Positions 7,043 to 14,710 of a DNA stretch of 20,506 bases are shown here, in pieces. Source of the stretch: MGOM01 sp035693825 (GTDB lineage: Bacteria; Chloroflexota; Anaerolineae; Anaerolineales; E44-bin32); contig DASSGB010000256.1 of assembly GCA_035693825.1 (NCBI GenBank), forward strand, positions 1 through 20,506, read 5' to 3'. The position numbers and the translations under genes were made by a program. Within the stretch, counting starts at the first letter, position 1; the number at the start of each line of letters is the position of its first letter. Under the pieces are notes generated by a model. That model searched no databases and was not told the DNA's origin. It saw only the letters and a program-made list of their open reading frames with translations.

Positions 7043-9625
7043 ATGGCTTCTCTCTCCGCCTGGCTCTTCGACGTATACCCCGACGGCGAGGGCATGCGCC
7101 TGTGGCTTCTCGACGCCGACGGCCGCATGCACAGCCTGCAGGATACCTTCACGCCGTGTCTCTACGTCCGCGGCCCGCTCGAGGATTTGCGTGCCGTCGC
7201 CCGCATGCTGCGCCTCCGCCAGGCTCCCGTCGCCTTCCGCCGGACCGAGCGCCGCGACTTGTTCCTCGACCGCCAGATCGAAGTTCTCGAGATCGACGTG
7301 CGCCTGCCGGCGCTGCTTCCGACCGTCTTGCGCTGGGCGGCCGAGTTCCGCCCCGGCCTGACCTACTACGACGCCGACATCCCGCTGCCGCAGCGCTACG
7401 TTCTGGCCCGCGGCCTTTTTCCTCTGGCGGCGTGCGACGTCGATTACGACGCCTCCACCAGCCGCGTGCGCGACATCGCCACCGTCGACACGCCCTGGGA
7501 AGTCGACTATCGCCTGCCGCCTTTCAAGGTCATGACCTTGCGCCTGGGCGAAGACCGCGGCGACGACGAGGCCGGCGAGTTGTACAACCCGGCGCGGAGG
7601 CCGAAGCCGTCCCAGCCGTCGGCCGCCAACGCCGGTCCCCAGTTTCCAGTTTCCAGTTTCCAGTCACCGATCGGGGATCACGAATCACGAACCACGAATC
7701 ACAAACCACCGAACACGAAGCCCTCGCCCCAAGGGGGGAAACGCGCCCGCGACGAGCTCCTAGTCGAAGTTGACGGGCGCGAGTATGCCTTCTCGCGTCG
7801 CCGCAGCCGGCACCTGGTGCTCGGCCTGCGTCACCTGCTCGAACGTCACGACCCCGACCTGATCGTCAGCGCCTACGGCGACTCCTACCTGCTGCCGCGC
7901 CTGCTCGAGCTTTCGGATCACTACGGCATCCCTCTGCCGCTCAACCGCGACGCCGCCCAAAGCGTGGCGCACAAGAAGGCCCACTCGTATTTCTCCTATG
8001 GCCGGATCGTCTTCCGCGACGAGCAGCACCTGCTCTTCGGCCGGTGGCACATCGATCGTCAAAATGCTTTCCTGGCCGACGATTACGGCCTGGACGGCAC
8101 GCTCGAGATCGCCCGCCTGACGGGCCTGCCGGTCCAGACCGTCGCCCGAGTCTCGACCGGCACGGGCATCAGCGCCATGCAGGTGGCCACCGCCTGGCGC
8201 CGCGGGGTGCTGATCCCGTGGCAGAAACGCCAGCCCGAATCGCTCAAGACCGGCGTCGACCTGCTGGTGGCCGACAAGGGTGGGCTGGTCTACACGCCCA
8301 CGCCCGGCCTGCACCAGCATGTGGCCGAGCTCGACTTCACCGCCATGTACCCGAGCATCATGGTGAATTTCAACATCTCGCCCGAGACCGTCGGCCGGCA
8401 CTGCTCCGCCGGCGAGGGCACAGACGAGGCCGCCAGCTGCGAAGGCGTCCCCGTGCCCGAACTCGGCACGCCTGTCTGCCGGCACCGCCAGGGGATCGTG
8501 CCCGAGACGCTCGCCCCGCTGCTCGAGAAGCGCGCTCGCTACAAGGCTCTGGTGCGCAGCCTGCCCGACACCGATCCGCGCAAGGAGGCCTTCCGCCGCC
8601 GTTACTCAGCCCACAAATGGCTGCTGGTCACCTGCTTCGGCTACCTGGGCTACAAAAACGCCCGTTTCGGACGCATCGAAGCCCATGAGGCCGTCACGGC
8701 CTACGGGCGCGAGGTTCTGCTGCGAGCCAAGGAGATCGTCGAGCAGCGCGGCTTCCGCGTCCTGCATCTGTATGTCGACGGCTTATGGGTCGATCGTCCG
8801 GGATCGTCGCAGTCGCCGGATTACGACTCGCTCCTGGCCGAGATCCAGGCTCAGACCGGGCTGCACGTCGCTCTGGAGGGTATCTATCGTTGGCTGGCGT
8901 TCCTGCCGTCGCGGGTCGAGCCGCGCCTGACGGTGGCCAATCGCTATTTCGGCGCGTTCGAAGACGGCCGAATCAAAGTGCGCGGCATCGAAGCCCGCCG
9001 TCACGACACGCCCACCTTCATTAAAGACACGCAGCTCGGCGCCCTCGAGATTCTGGCCCAGGCTCCGGACGCCGCCGGCTTCCGACGCGACGTGCCGCAG
9101 GCCGTGGCCTATTTGCGGCAGCGGCTGGCTCAGCTGCGCGCCGGCCAGGTGCCGCTGCACGAGCTCATCGTCGGTCACAACCTGTCGCGCCAACCCAACG
9201 AGTTCACCGTGCGCACCCCGGCTGCCCGCGTCGCCGCCGAATTCACGCGGGCCGGGATCCAGCTCAGCCCCGGGGAGCGCCTGCGTTTCATCTACGTCTC
9301 CGGGCCGGAGAAAGCGCGCGCCTGGGATTTGCTGGAAACCCCCATTGCCTACGACCGCGAGGTTTACACCACGCTCTTCCTGAGAGCCGTCGAAAGCCTG
9401 CTGGCCTCGGCCGGCGTCGACGCGGCCATGCTCGAAACCTGGCTGCTCGGCGACTCCGGTTACTGGGGACCGCCCGGCGCCCTGCCGCCTGCCGGCATCG
9501 ACGGCCGCTGGCCGCTGCTGGCCCGAGCCGGGATCCTCCGGCCGCGCGCCCCTCAACCCCGCCCATCGCGGCTCCCCGCAGTGTATCGGGCGGATCTCCT
9601 TCCCGTCCCCCAACCCGTCGAATAG
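7043..9625 (+). CDS. Family-B DNA polymerase, exonuclease-dead and with altered motif C
   Basis: The 860-residue protein has the family-B layout. Motif A is ELDFTAMYPSI (Asp431), motif B lies in HKWLLVTCFGYLGYKN (Lys525), and motif C is LYVDGLWVD (Asp579). A downstream KKRY-region equivalent reads RGIEARRHDTPTFIKDTQ. Three features are unusual. Exo I (Asp-x-Glu) is replaced by RLG at 167-169 in FKVMTLRLGED. Exo II (N-x3-F-D) reads SAYGDSYLL at 276-284. No Exo III Tyr-x3-Asp is recognisable before RRGVLIP. In motif C the second catalytic Asp of YxDTDS is Leu581. Proofreading is therefore probably absent and catalysis is modified, resembling the divergent archaeal PolB2/Dpo2 group. Residues about 199-234 are encoded by a 7-bp repeat insertion. 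As third gene behind a LexA-type box, it is probably a damage-induced translesion polymerase. Confidence 0.9.
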   Translation: MASLSAWLFDVYPDGEGMRLWLLDADGRMHSLQDTFTPCLYVRGPLEDLRAVARMLRLRQAPVAFRRTERRDLFLDRQIEVLEIDVRLPALLPTVLRWAAEFRPGLTYYDADIPLPQRYVLARGLFPLAACDVDYDASTSRVRDIATVDTPWEVDYRLPPFKVMTLRLGEDRGDDEAGELYNPARRPKPSQPSAANAGPQFPVSSFQSPIGDHESRTTNHKPPNTKPSPQGGKRARDELLVEVDGREYAFSRRRSRHLVLGLRHLLERHDPDLIVSAYGDSYLLPRLLELSDHYGIPLPLNRDAAQSVAHKKAHSYFSYGRIVFRDEQHLLFGRWHIDRQNAFLADDYGLDGTLEIARLTGLPVQTVARVSTGTGISAMQVATAWRRGVLIPWQKRQPESLKTGVDLLVADKGGLVYTPTPGLHQHVAELDFTAMYPSIMVNFNISPETVGRHCSAGEGTDEAASCEGVPVPELGTPVCRHRQGIVPETLAPLLEKRARYKALVRSLPDTDPRKEAFRRRYSAHKWLLVTCFGYLGYKNARFGRIEAHEAVTAYGREVLLRAKEIVEQRGFRVLHLYVDGLWVDRPGSSQSPDYDSLLAEIQAQTGLHVALEGIYRWLAFLPSRVEPRLTVANRYFGAFEDGRIKVRGIEARRHDTPTFIKDTQLGALEILAQAPDAAGFRRDVPQAVAYLRQRLAQLRAGQVPLHELIVGHNLSRQPNEFTVRTPAARVAAEFTRAGIQLSPGERLRFIYVSGPEKARAWDLLETPIAYDREVYTTLFLRAVESLLASAGVDAAMLETWLLGDSGYWGPPGALPPAGIDGRWPLLARAGILRPRAPQPRPSRLPAVYRADLLPVPQPVE
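7640..7717 (+). repeat. Two 7-bp repeat runs inside the polymerase gene
   Basis: CAG followed by three TTTCCAG units (7640-7663) is followed by six heptamers, GATCACG, AATCACG, AACCACG, AATCACA, AACCACC, GAACACG (7676-7717). The reading frame is kept, so a Ser/Thr/Asn/Pro-rich loop is inserted between the N-terminal region and the exonuclease-like domain. The next bases, to about 7742, hold a short C-run/G-run hairpin like that at 6983-6997. Confidence 0.85.
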
Positions 9626-9720
9626 CTGTCAGTGGTCGGTCAGACTGGGGTAAGGGATCTGTTCGCCGATCGGTTGTAGACTTGGAGCGACGGGACCGCC
9701 CGTTTCAGAAGGAGGCCAGC

Positions 9721-10443
9721 ATGACGACGCAGACGCAGGGGGCGCTGCCCCTCCCCATCACCGACGTCCAGCTCAGCGAGACCTTCGCCGCCCTGATGCG
9801 GCGAGTCTACCTGTGGATGGCGATCGGCCTGTACCTGACCGCCGGGGTGGCCTTCTTCGTCGCCAACAGCCCGCTCGCCGCTGTCATCTTCAGCAACCCC
9901 CTGATCGTGATCGGGCTGTTCATCGGCGAGCTGGTGCTCGTCATCGCCCTCTCGGCCGCCATCAACCGCCTGGCGCCGACCACCGCTATCGCTCTGTTCC
10001 TGTTCTACGCCATCCTCAACGGGACCACCATGTCGGTCATCTTCCTGGCCTACGCCCTGACCGACATCACCCTGGCTTTCGCAAGCACGGCCACGTTGTT
10101 CGGCGTGATGTCCCTCATCGGCTACTTCACCCGAATCGACCTCAGCCGTCTGGGCTCGTTCCTGCTCATGGGCCTGGTGGGGCTGGTCATCGCCACCTTC
10201 GCCAACCTCTTCGTCCAGAGCACGCCCTTGATGTGGATCACCACCTACGGCGGGATCCTGCTGTTCATCGGCCTGACCGTCTTCGACACCCAGCGCATCA
10301 AGCGCGATCTCACGGCCAAGATCGCCGCCGGGGATGAGGCCGGCGTCTCCCGGCTGGGCATTCTGGGCGCGCTGACCCTCTACCTCGATTTCATCAACAT
10401 GTTCCTGCTCATTCTCCGACTCCTCGGCAACAGTCGAGACTAG
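9721..10443 (+). CDS. Bax inhibitor-1/YccA family integral membrane protein
   Basis: The 240-residue protein has seven hydrophobic segments, starting at VYLWMAIGLYLTAGVAFFVA and ending in the FINMFLLILRLLG helix. The C-terminal FDTQRIKRDL and LGALTLYLDFINMF signatures are typical of the BI-1 (YccA/YbhL) family. Bacterial members include proton-sensitive Ca2+ leak channels and FtsH-interacting proteins; which applies here is unknown. A 13-residue longer frame exists, but AGAAGGAGG directly before the ATG at 9721 fixes the start. It stands alone, about 95 bp after polB, and is followed by a strong intrinsic terminator. The spacing argues against membership of the polB operon, although read-through is possible because no terminator is evident after polB. 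Confidence 0.93.
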   Translation: MTTQTQGALPLPITDVQLSETFAALMRRVYLWMAIGLYLTAGVAFFVANSPLAAVIFSNPLIVIGLFIGELVLVIALSAAINRLAPTTAIALFLFYAILNGTTMSVIFLAYALTDITLAFASTATLFGVMSLIGYFTRIDLSRLGSFLLMGLVGLVIATFANLFVQSTPLMWITTYGGILLFIGLTVFDTQRIKRDLTAKIAAGDEAGVSRLGILGALTLYLDFINMFLLILRLLGNSRD

Positions 10444-10465
10444 GTCGGACTCCTGCCGATAGACA

Positions 10466-10500
10466 GCGGCCGGGCCTAAGAGGCCCGGCCGCTTCGTTTT
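10466..10500 (+). terminator. Rho-independent terminator after the BI-1 gene
   Basis: A perfect 12-bp GC-rich stem (GCGGCCGGGCCT / AGGCCCGGCCGC) with loop AAG is followed by TTCGTTTT. It lies 22 nt after the stop codon, and 30 bp before the end of the convergent cytochrome gene. Confidence 0.92.
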
Positions 10501-10521
10501 CCTCATCGCCCACGTTGTCCG

Positions 10522-12174
10522 TCAATCGTCGTCCTCTTTTCTCCCATTGGCGTGGCATTTCGTGCAGTTGCCGCTGTATCCGCCGATCTCCTTGTGTTTG
10601 TCGTCCATCTTGCTTCGCGAGTGGCAGCTATAGCAGGTGTAGTCGGTCAGGCTGTTGGGATGGCAGCGTCCGCAGTTGCCGCCGGCGCCGCCGTGATTCA
10701 TGGGGAAGGGATGGGGTCCATTGAACGACGCCGGGCGCCAGGCATTCGTCGAGTGGCAGTTGCTGCAGTCACCAGCGAAGGCGCTCCCGTGAGACGACGG
10801 CCGGCCGTGGCACGCGGAACACGAAGACGGCGTGCCGGCGAAGCTGCCGCTGCCGTGGCACGACTCACAGGCAACCCGCGTGTGGGCGCCCGTAAGGCGG
10901 AACCGGGAAAGGTTGTGATCGAAAGTGGCATCGTCCCAACTGGTCGGCCGGTGGCAAGCGGCGCAGTCTCGCCCGAAGCGTCCGTTGTGAGCATCTTCGT
11001 CGGCGTGGCAACCGAAGCACGTGGTCGGAGTGCCCACGTAGCGGCCGCCCGAGTGGCATCCGGCGCAACTCACGTCGGCGTGGGACGCCTCGAGTTTGAA
11101 TCCCGATTCATCATGCGAGAAGGTGATGTCGGCCCAGGCTGTGGTCGTGTGGCAATCGGAGCAGTCGACGCTGAACTGCGCGTTGTGGCGGTCATCGTCG
11201 ACGTGGCATACCTTGCATTCGGTCCCGATTCCGGTCCATTGGCGATCCGCGTGGCAGGCCTCACACTCGGTTTCGATGTGCATGCCGGTCAGCGAGAAGC
11301 GCGTTCGGTCATGATCGATATCGGCGCCTTCCCAACCCTCGGGCTGATGGCACTCGCCGCAATCCAGGCCAAGCCGGCCTTCGTGGATGTCGTCCTCCCC
11401 ATGGCACGAAATGCAGTCGACCGGAGCCGACCTCAAGTCCTCCAGGGTCCGGGCCTCCCGGTGGCACAGGATGCACTCGGCCTGCGCATGGTCCCCCTCC
11501 AGCGGAAACGCCAGCGACTGATGATCGAAATCCTCGCCGTAGGAGTCGACCCCGTCGTGACAGGCGACGCAGTCCGTCCCGAAGGCGACCCGATGTTGAA
11601 GGCTGTAGGCCAGATCCAACTCGGAATGACAGCTCAGGCAGGTGTCCGGCTCGAAAACCTGCAAGGAACCGGGATGGCAGTCGTGGCACATGAACGAGCC
11701 GCCCTCCGACTGGAGAGGATGGGCCGACAGCAGGTAGCCGGTCCGCGCGTGAGGGAAACCCGTCATGTCGGTACGGGTGAGCGAGGCGTCGAGGCCCCGG
11801 TGGTCGGTGTGGCAATCACGGCAGTTGGCGGAGGTGGCATAGCCGGCGTGGAAGCCGGTGTTGAGGCGGATCTCAGAGTCGACATCGACGTGGCATGCCC
11901 GACAGCGATCCCCCATGCGATCCGCAGACCAAAAGGCGGGGTGGCATGAAGCGCACGACTTCTCCAGATCGGCGTGCGAGGCAATCTCACTGTCCGCGGG
12001 AAGATTCAGGATCGGCTGGGGCGCTCCGCTCGCAGCCGCCACCGTTTGCCGGCTGAGGGAGCCGGGGCTGAAAATGGAATTGCCCGTCGCAGCCGAGGCA
12101 GCCAGGATGACGAGCGACGTCAGCAACCCGGCGATCAGCGACGATCCGGTAAGGCAGCCCAGCGGGCGTCTCAT
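10522..12174 (-). CDS. Secreted 21-haem c-type cytochrome
   Basis: The 550-residue protein contains 21 CXXCH haem-attachment motifs, the first CASCH and the last CTKCH. A signal/anchor helix (SSLIAGLLTSLVILAASAA) directs it outside the cytoplasmic membrane, where haem would be attached. The central part has four tandem units of about 66-70 residues, each with three CXXCH motifs plus conserved features such as FSLTGMH, DDRHNAQF and TAWADITFSH; their spare His residues could be the second axial haem ligands. Such proteins act as electron wires. GGAGGAG precedes the ATG, 15 bp after the membrane protein gene, so it is the last gene of a ferredoxin/flavoprotein/membrane-protein operon and probably the terminal electron carrier. 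The final acceptor is unknown. Confidence 0.95.
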   Translation of the reverse strand: MRRPLGCLTGSSLIAGLLTSLVILAASAATGNSIFSPGSLSRQTVAAASGAPQPILNLPADSEIASHADLEKSCASCHPAFWSADRMGDRCRACHVDVDSEIRLNTGFHAGYATSANCRDCHTDHRGLDASLTRTDMTGFPHARTGYLLSAHPLQSEGGSFMCHDCHPGSLQVFEPDTCLSCHSELDLAYSLQHRVAFGTDCVACHDGVDSYGEDFDHQSLAFPLEGDHAQAECILCHREARTLEDLRSAPVDCISCHGEDDIHEGRLGLDCGECHQPEGWEGADIDHDRTRFSLTGMHIETECEACHADRQWTGIGTECKVCHVDDDRHNAQFSVDCSDCHTTTAWADITFSHDESGFKLEASHADVSCAGCHSGGRYVGTPTTCFGCHADEDAHNGRFGRDCAACHRPTSWDDATFDHNLSRFRLTGAHTRVACESCHGSGSFAGTPSSCSACHGRPSSHGSAFAGDCSNCHSTNAWRPASFNGPHPFPMNHGGAGGNCGRCHPNSLTDYTCYSCHSRSKMDDKHKEIGGYSGNCTKCHANGRKEDDD

Positions 12175-12189
12175 GCCCGGCTCCTCCGG

Positions 12190-12858
12190 TTACCGCAGCA
12201 GAGTCGCATAGTAGAGGGCGGCGCCGGCGTGGACGAAGGCGGTGACAAAGAGCACCATCCCCAGCGGTATGTGAACCGTGTGCCAGGTCGCCAGGAGTCG
12301 GCGGGCCCATCGCAGCGCTCCCATCTGTCGTTCGAGCTCGCGCAGGCGGGACCGTGCCTGCCGGGCCTGAGGGGAGGCGGGCGTGGCGCTCGGCGATCCT
12401 CCGAGGCGTACGACGTCCGCCCGCGCTTCGGCCAGCCGCAGTTGAAGCGCCTCGGCTTCGATGACAACCCCTTCCACTGTCCGCGGCACGGCGGTGTAGA
12501 TGTAGCGGCCGACGAAGCCGCTGAACACCACCACACCCGTCATAAGAGTCAAAGCCCCGGCCAGTCCCTGGAAAGACCAGGCAGCGTGAAGAAAGACAAG
12601 GTACGGTCCGACGATCCCGGTGAAGATGTGGAATTGAAGCCAGGAACGCATTGTGCCCCACGGGCGCCGAAGGGCCCGCTTGCGCAGCGAGTAGAGAGTC
12701 TCGGTCATCAGCATCAGCAGCAAGCCGAGAATCCCGAGGCTGTGGCCCAAAAATCCGCCGGCCGCGGGCACCCCGGCGACCGCAAGCGCCGCGGCGTAGA
12801 GCGCCGTCACCGCCAGCACGGCCAACAGCGCCAGGATGAGCTCCTTGTTACGCTGCAT
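12190..12858 (-). CDS. His-rich membrane protein, probable b-type cytochrome-like subunit
   Basis: The 222-residue protein has about five membrane helices: LILALLAVLAVTALYAAALA, GHSLGILGLLLMLM, FTGIVGPYLVFLHAAWSF, LTLMTGVVVFSGFVGRYIY and, after a charged coiled-coil loop, IPLGMVLFVTAFVHAGAALY. His residues recur within or next to the helices (LGHSLG, QFHIFTG, FLHAAW, WHTVHIPLG, FVHAGA), a pattern that fits bis-His haem b binding. It would pass electrons from the cytoplasmic flavoprotein and ferredoxin to the exported cytochrome. The ATG at 12858 overlaps the upstream stop by 11 nt, implying coupling. A TTG at 12882 would add eight residues and has no binding site. I cannot name the family; haem binding is inferred. 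Confidence 0.8.
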   Translation of the reverse strand: MQRNKELILALLAVLAVTALYAAALAVAGVPAAGGFLGHSLGILGLLLMLMTETLYSLRKRALRRPWGTMRSWLQFHIFTGIVGPYLVFLHAAWSFQGLAGALTLMTGVVVFSGFVGRYIYTAVPRTVEGVVIEAEALQLRLAEARADVVRLGGSPSATPASPQARQARSRLRELERQMGALRWARRLLATWHTVHIPLGMVLFVTAFVHAGAALYYATLLR

Positions 12859-14158
12859 GCGCCGCGCTCGCGAAGGATCCAAGAATCGCCGGAAGCCGCT
12901 GCGGCTCGTGCAGCAATTGATCTCGCACCGGACGGATGTCCACGGCCTCCCGGATCAGATGCTGAAGCGGGCGCGACAGCCGCTGGTCGCCCATGACCAC
13001 CGCGCCCACCAACTGTTTCTCGCCGACAAGCACGCGCACGCGGCTTACCTCCGCCTCGGCCTCCACGGCGAAGGCATCCGCCTTCTGGCGCCAGGCATCG
13101 CTGTCCCCGCGATTCAGGGCGACCAGGTCGCCGTCCTCGCGTCCGCTACCCACGGCCCCGATGAGCGTGGTCGTGAGGCCGCCGATGCGCGTCACGTTGA
13201 AAGGCGCAGGACGTGCATACGATTCGCGCCTCCCGGCCATGTTGGCCCCCGCCGATCGTCCCTGTTCGATGGCGATCGACCACAGCGAATCGAGGACCCG
13301 GGCGCCGGTGGAGGGATCGAAGACTTCGGCCGCGTCGCCGGCAGCGAAAACGTCGGCGTGGCTCGTTTGGAAGTACTCATCCGTCCAGATGCCGCGACCC
13401 ACTGCCAGGCCGGCATCTCGGGCAAGCTCGAATCTGGGTTGGATTCCGATCGCTACGGCCAGCATGCCGCACGCCAGCTGGCGGCCATCGGTCGTGGTCA
13501 CGCCGGCGACGCGCCGCCCGCGCCCGATCACGCCGGCCAGATCGGTCCGGCGATGGAGGCGAATGCCTTCCTCCTCCAGCCGCGTTTCGACCAGCTTCGA
13601 TTCCTGCGGATCGAGCACGTTCCCCCAGTAACGGTCTTTTCGAAGAAGGTAATGCGTCTCGACCCCCTGCGACGACAGCCCCTCGGCCAGTTCCAGGGCC
13701 GTGATTCCTCCGCCGACCACGACGGCCGACTTCGCCCGGCGCGCCAGGCGCAGGATGCGGCGGGCGTCATCCAGCGTGTCGAGGGTCACCACACCTTCCA
13801 GGTCGATGCCCGGCACATTCGGTCGCAGGGCGCGGGCGCCCACCGCGAGCAGCAGGCGGTCATATTCGAGGAATGACCGATCCTCCAGCCAGACCCGATG
13901 TTCCCGCGGCTGGAGGTGAGTCACCCGCGCCGTCACACGCTGCAGTCGCAGGCGACGGTACTCGGAATCCGGTCGGGAGAAGAGATGCGATTCGGGAATC
14001 GTTCCCGTCAGCAGGTAGGCCAGCCCCGGGCGTGAGTAGAAGCCGGTCTTCTCCTCTCCGACGATCACGATCTCGGCCGAGGAGTCGATCGACCGGATGA
14101 CCTCGGCGGACGACACGCCGGCCGGGCCGTTGCCCACGATCACATATCGACGGGGCAT
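12848..14158 (-). CDS. NAD(P)H/FAD-dependent oxidoreductase (pyridine nucleotide-disulphide type)
   Basis: The 436-residue flavoprotein has an N-terminal FAD-binding Rossmann motif VIVGNGPAGVSS (GxGxxG at 9-14), a central NAD(P)H-binding motif VVVGGGITALELAEGL, and the second FAD motif DVFAAGDAAE. The best match by pattern is the group containing NirB N-termini, rubredoxin/ferredoxin reductases and NADH oxidases. No redox-active CxxxxC is present in the first FAD region. It probably takes electrons from NAD(P)H and hands them to the ferredoxin encoded just upstream. The start at 14158 follows the ferredoxin stop by one base and has GAGGAG about 10 nt upstream. A longer frame reaches into the ferredoxin gene and is rejected. 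Confidence 0.9.
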   Translation of the reverse strand: MPRRYVIVGNGPAGVSSAEVIRSIDSSAEIVIVGEEKTGFYSRPGLAYLLTGTIPESHLFSRPDSEYRRLRLQRVTARVTHLQPREHRVWLEDRSFLEYDRLLLAVGARALRPNVPGIDLEGVVTLDTLDDARRILRLARRAKSAVVVGGGITALELAEGLSSQGVETHYLLRKDRYWGNVLDPQESKLVETRLEEEGIRLHRRTDLAGVIGRGRRVAGVTTTDGRQLACGMLAVAIGIQPRFELARDAGLAVGRGIWTDEYFQTSHADVFAAGDAAEVFDPSTGARVLDSLWSIAIEQGRSAGANMAGRRESYARPAPFNVTRIGGLTTTLIGAVGSGREDGDLVALNRGDSDAWRQKADAFAVEAEAEVSRVRVLVGEKQLVGAVVMGDQRLSRPLQHLIREAVDIRPVRDQLLHEPQRLPAILGSFASAAHAA

Positions 14159-14159
14159 T

Positions 14160-14435
14160 TCAGGGTTTCTCCTCGCGGAGTGAGGCGAATACATCCGTCG
14201 ATTCCATCCGGAGCGTGCCGCGCGGGCAGCGCGCCACGCATTCCCCGCAGGTCAGACAGTAGTTGTCCGCCACCGGCTGGCCGCGACGGGCGTGGCTTCG
14301 AACATCGATCCCCAGCGGGCAATTGAAGGAGCAGATGCCGCATTCCACACAGCGCGCGGGCTCCGCCACCACGTGCGCTGCCACCATGGCGTTGCGTCGT
14401 TGTGCCTCTTGTTGGAACAAGCGGCGGAGGGCCAA
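14160..14435 (-). CDS. Ferredoxin-type 4Fe-4S dicluster protein
   Basis: The small protein carries two complete [4Fe-4S] motifs, CVECGICSFNCP and CLTCGECVARCP, separated by about 20 residues, the classic bacterial-type arrangement. It is probably the electron-transfer partner of the flavoprotein that starts one base after its stop. The start is uncertain. A TTG at 14435 (91 aa) is preferred because AGGAAGGG lies 8 nt upstream. An ATG at 14387 (75 aa) lacks a good site. The open frame further upstream to 14576 is Arg/Gly/Pro-rich and not convincing protein. It is the first gene of the four-gene redox operon; I could not identify a strong promoter for it in the gap to 14711. Confidence 0.85.
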   Translation of the reverse strand: MALRRLFQQEAQRRNAMVAAHVVAEPARCVECGICSFNCPLGIDVRSHARRGQPVADNYCLTCGECVARCPRGTLRMESTDVFASLREEKP

Positions 14436-14696
14436 AACGGAACTCCCTTCCTGATTCTGACCATCTTCGGGCGAGCTGGGACGGGACGGGCGTCCACTCC
14501 TTGGCCGACGGTCTTCCCTACCGCCCGTCGGGGCGCGCCCGCCGGGCGTTGCGGCCCCGCTTCGGGCCCCGGCCATGGCCCTGGGTTAGAGGTCGGGCGA
14601 TCTTCGGACAGGTTACGGTCCCAGGCGTTTCGAGGCCGAGAATCGGTACTGATGTCCTAAATCCGCCTGCCCAAAAGGGGTCGGAAACGAGGGCGT
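14436..14696. other. Divergent intergenic region with no recognised gene
   Basis: About 260 bp separate the redox operon (minus) from the lipoprotein gene (plus). It should carry the operon promoter. I see only a weak candidate -10 on the minus strand (CAGAAT at 14459-14454) without a convincing -35. No repeat or RNA gene is apparent. Confidence 0.5.
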
Positions 14697-14704
14697 GATA
14701 CTAT
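14697..14704 (+). promoter_or_regulatory. Extended -10 promoter immediately before the lipoprotein start
   Basis: TGA-TACTAT (a TGn extended -10, hexamer 14699-14704) ends 6 nt before the ATG at 14711. A typical start distance of 7 nt would place +1 on the A of the ATG. No -35 or ribosome binding site is evident. The mRNA would be leaderless. Confidence 0.5.
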
Positions 14705-14710
14705 GCCCAC

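Noticed and set aside
7015..7773. Open frame of 252 codons overlapping the start of polB
   Set aside because: It is Arg/Pro-rich shadow translation of the polymerase gene in another frame; the polB frame has recognised motifs.
9640..10506. Minus-strand frame of 288 codons
   Set aside because: It is antisense to the BI-1 membrane protein; Asp/Glu/Gln-rich mirror translation of hydrophobic codons, with no motifs.
10552..11949. Open frame of 465 codons on the plus strand
   Set aside because: It is antisense to the 21-haem cytochrome; its repetitive Val/Ala/Gly composition mirrors the CXXCH repeats on the real strand.
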